Source of the DNA: Paraburkholderia xenovorans LB400
GTDB lineage: Bacteria > Pseudomonadota > Gammaproteobacteria > Burkholderiales > Burkholderiaceae
Direction: 5' to 3'
NCBI RefSeq assembly: GCF_000013645.1
Contig: NC_007952.1
Span: 1,116,001-1,180,000 of the forward strand
DNA: 64,000 nt
How positions within the stretch are numbered: position 1 is the first letter of the stretch; each line of letters opens with the position of its first letter. The notes beneath the pieces are model-generated. The model was not told the DNA's origin. It did no database searches and saw nothing but the letters and a program-made list of their open reading frames with translations. Below, in pieces: positions 61,736-64,000 of this stretch. The translations under genes were made by a program, and so were the position numbers.

Positions 61736-63391
61736 ATGACGAACACCGAGTCAGCTTCCGTTACTCCGCAGTCGTCGCACAATTCTCACGCTTCGGCCGC
61801 AGCGGCTACCGCCGGCACGCCGCACAAAGCCGGCGATCAGCCGTTCTTCGATCCGGTCGCCTACGGCAACGGGCCGGACGATTCCGTCACCGACACGACC
61901 GAGACTGCCGCGATCACGCATCATTCGATCACCATCGGCGGCCGCAAGATCAACTACACGGCGACAGCGGGTCATCTCGTCATCGTCGACCCGAGCAGTT
62001 CGCAGCCGGAAGCCCGGATGTTCTACGTGGCGTTCACGCAGGACAACCAGAAGGAGGAGGCCCGCCCGGTCACGTTCTTCTACAACGGCGGCCCGGGGTC
62101 TTCGTCGGTGTTCGTGCTGCTGGGCTCGTTCGCGCCGCGCCGCATCAAGACTTCGATGCCGAGCTTCACGCCGCCTGCGCCGTATTCGATGGAAGACAAT
62201 CCGGACAGCCTGCTGGACAAGAGCGATCTCGTCTTCATCAACCCGGTCGGCACCGGCTATTCGGCGGCGATCGCGCCGAAGAAGAACCGCGACTTCTGGG
62301 GCGTCGATCAGGACGCCGACTCGATCAAGCAGTTCATCAAGCGCTTTCTGACGAAGAACAACCGCTGGAATTCGCCGAAGTACCTGTTCGGCGAGTCGTA
62401 CGGCACGGCGCGCAGTTGCGTGCTGGCGTACCGCTTGCACGAAGACGGCGTCGATCTGAACGGCATTACGCTGCAATCGTCGATTCTCGATTACACGCAG
62501 TCCGGCAACCCGGTCGGCGCGCTGCCCACGGCGGCCGCGGACGCCTGGTATCACAAGAAGCTCGGCATCGCCCCGCGGCCGACCGATCTCGGCACCTTCG
62601 CCGAAGAAGTGGCGCAGTTCGCGCGCACCGACTATCTGGCCGCGCTGCGCAAATTTCCGGCCACGGACGCGGCAACGGTCGAAAAACTCAGCGAGTACAC
62701 CGGCATCGATAAAACGACGCTGCTTGCCTGGAGTCTGGATATCGCGTCGTATGACAGCCGGGGCAATTCGCTCTTCCTGACTACGCTGCTGAAGTCCAAA
62801 GGTCTCGCGCTCGGCGAGTATGACGGCCGGGTGACGGCGATCGGCACGGGCATTGCCGGCAAGATCGACCCGAACTCGGGCGGCAACGACCCGACCATGA
62901 CGGCGGTCACCGGCGTCTACACGACGATGTGGAACGTGTATCTGAACGAGCAGTTGAAGTACACGTCGAATTCGTCTTTCACCGACCTGAACGATCAGGC
63001 CTTCCAGTACTGGGACTTCGGCCACATCGACCCGACGGGCGCGCAGAAGGGCCTCGACGCGAAGGGCAACATTATCCTGTACACGGCAGGCGACCTGGCG
63101 GCGGTGATGGCGCTCAATCCGGATCTGAAGGTGTTGTCGGCGAACGGTTTCTTCGACTACGTCACGCCGTTTTATCAGACCGTGCTCGATTTGCAGCAAA
63201 TGCCGCTGCTGAGCCAGCAGGTGCGGCAGAATCTGTCGGCGCGCTTTTATCCGTCGGGGCATATGGTTTATCTCGACGGCGGGTCGCGCACCGCGCTAAA
63301 GGCCGACCTCGCGAAGATGTACGACACGACGGTGTCGGACACGCAGGCGCTGACCCGGATCCGCGCGCTGCAGGCACGGGTGCAGAGGTAG
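61736..63391 (+). CDS. S10 serine carboxypeptidase-like protein
   Basis: A 551-residue alpha/beta-hydrolase. The oxyanion segment is YNGGPGSSS (116-124), with nucleophile Ser221 in GESYG, Asp474 in FFDYVTPF and His509 in PSGHMVYLD: a complete S10 triad. GGAG precedes ATG 61736. The first 45 residues are Ser/Thr/Ala-rich and no signal peptide is evident. Carboxypeptidases of this family work at acid pH, as do S53 peptidases, so the pair may act together on peptides. Confidence 0.94.
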   Translation: MTNTESASVTPQSSHNSHASAAAATAGTPHKAGDQPFFDPVAYGNGPDDSVTDTTETAAITHHSITIGGRKINYTATAGHLVIVDPSSSQPEARMFYVAFTQDNQKEEARPVTFFYNGGPGSSSVFVLLGSFAPRRIKTSMPSFTPPAPYSMEDNPDSLLDKSDLVFINPVGTGYSAAIAPKKNRDFWGVDQDADSIKQFIKRFLTKNNRWNSPKYLFGESYGTARSCVLAYRLHEDGVDLNGITLQSSILDYTQSGNPVGALPTAAADAWYHKKLGIAPRPTDLGTFAEEVAQFARTDYLAALRKFPATDAATVEKLSEYTGIDKTTLLAWSLDIASYDSRGNSLFLTTLLKSKGLALGEYDGRVTAIGTGIAGKIDPNSGGNDPTMTAVTGVYTTMWNVYLNEQLKYTSNSSFTDLNDQAFQYWDFGHIDPTGAQKGLDAKGNIILYTAGDLAAVMALNPDLKVLSANGFFDYVTPFYQTVLDLQQMPLLSQQVRQNLSARFYPSGHMVYLDGGSRTALKADLAKMYDTTVSDTQALTRIRALQARVQR

Positions 63392-63658
63392 CGGCATATT
63401 GACGTAGGCGCGTGGTGTCGCGGGCATCACGCGCGCGATGGTGAACGTCGCGGGATTGGCAGGCGGTCGGCGCCAGGCGGCCCATCCGGATTGGCGGCGC
63501 GTGCGTGGTGGGGCCGCCGGTTTCGACAGCTTCTGAAGTCCGCGACATCCACCTGCATGTTGCGGAAATGGCCTCGCGTTGTTACTTATTCATATTGAAT
63601 GTGTTTTAATTGGTCTGCGAATTGAACTATTGCGCGCCGCCCCCCGGTGCGCCGACGA

Positions 63659-64000
63659 ATGAACGCAGGCATTGCAGACAGGCGTCGCACTCACCACTTC
63701 CGCGACCCGACCGGCAGTACACATGAAACGGCTCCGTCGGCGCTGCCCCGCCGGCGCGGCAATGCGCGCCCTCTGCGCGGCGCGCGCATTGCGCTCGGAC
63801 TCGCACTCGGCTTGGCGGCATTGCTTGCGCTGTGCATGGGCGAAGCCCGCGCACAAGATGCCGCGATGCTCGACGAACGCGTCACACAGCAATCGGTGGG
63901 CGAGACGATTTGCCGCCCTGGCTATGCCGACACGGTTGCGCCGCCGTTCGACGAACTGATGGCGCGCAAAGACCGCCTGCTTGCCGCGCGCGGCATCGAT
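63659..64000 (+). CDS. Exported or membrane-anchored protein, C-terminus off the right edge
   Basis: The frame from ATG 63659 is open to the end of the window (114 residues). It has a basic N-terminal region of about 45 residues, then a hydrophobic segment (IALGLALGLAALLALCMGEARA) read as a signal or anchor, followed by QDAAMLDERVTQQSVGETI. The next segment, CRPGYADTVAPPFDEL then RLLAARGID, recalls small exported proteins in which an ICxPGY-like motif precedes an HNH-like motif. That downstream part is outside the window, so the function cannot be called. Confidence 0.55.
   Translation, partial: MNAGIADRRRTHHFRDPTGSTHETAPSALPRRRGNARPLRGARIALGLALGLAALLALCMGEARAQDAAMLDERVTQQSVGETICRPGYADTVAPPFDELMARKDRLLAARGID

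Noticed and set aside
1..64000. Genomic island or prophage
   Set aside because: No integrase, transposase, tRNA-flanked repeats or marked composition change was seen.

Overview
The window is GC-rich, densely coded DNA with the gene content of a Burkholderiaceae member. It most resembles Paraburkholderia or an environmental Burkholderia, judged from a bcsD/bcsP-type cellulose operon, a complete hpa homoprotocatechuate lower pathway, an mmsA, a MuxABC/MdtABC-like RND operon and sedolisin/S10 peptidase genes. Species was inferred from gene content only. I saw no rRNA, tRNA, IS element, integrase or CRISPR array.

Layout. (1) 1-9779, minus strand: cellulose operon bcsD-bcsP-bcsQ-bcsA-bcsB-bcsZ-bcsC, with bcsC cut by the left edge. 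(2) 10327-13926, plus: a membrane diguanylate cyclase and a membrane GGDEF-EAL protein, a likely local source and sink of the c-di-GMP read by the BcsA PilZ domain. (3) 13983-20041, minus: hpaG1-hpaG2-hpaE-hpaD-hpaF-hpaH-hpaI, which converts homoprotocatechuate to pyruvate plus succinate semialdehyde. It faces the MarR-type repressor gene hpaR, and a perfect palindrome lies over the predicted hpaG1 start site. HpaBC is not in the window. (4) 20657-32421: small metabolic and regulatory units (D-threonine aldolase-like, HAD, LysR, sulfotransferase-like protein, mmsA, a marR-isochorismatase-MFS operon, GNAT, an arsR-OYE pair, GntR). (5) 32668-37659: a permease, a universal stress protein, a GAF hybrid kinase and a low-affinity iron permease-like protein. 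(6) 37656-46947, minus: a four-gene RND efflux operon with two membrane pumps; its adaptor carries a 9-bp tandem repeat.

(7) 47408-52389 is the most interesting part. A REC-histidine kinase gene (plus) converges on a two-gene operon (minus). That operon encodes a protein resembling long-chain acyl-ACP reductases and a hybrid kinase whose membrane part resembles CqsS, the Vibrio alpha-hydroxyketone autoinducer receptor. No CqsA-type synthase is present. This looks like a signal synthase plus receptor plus response regulator set of a kind I do not recognise as described.

(8) 52621-64000: a membrane protein, paired DnaA-box-like sites, a DedA-PAP2 fusion, a small exported Gly-rich protein, OsmC, an Lrp/LysE divergent pair, small conserved proteins (DUF1289, YnfA, DUF1993), two acid-type peptidases (S53 and S10) in tandem, and the start of an exported protein cut by the right edge.

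Coordinates of short sites were counted by eye and may be off by one or two bases. Domain and family calls come from motif recognition, not from searches.
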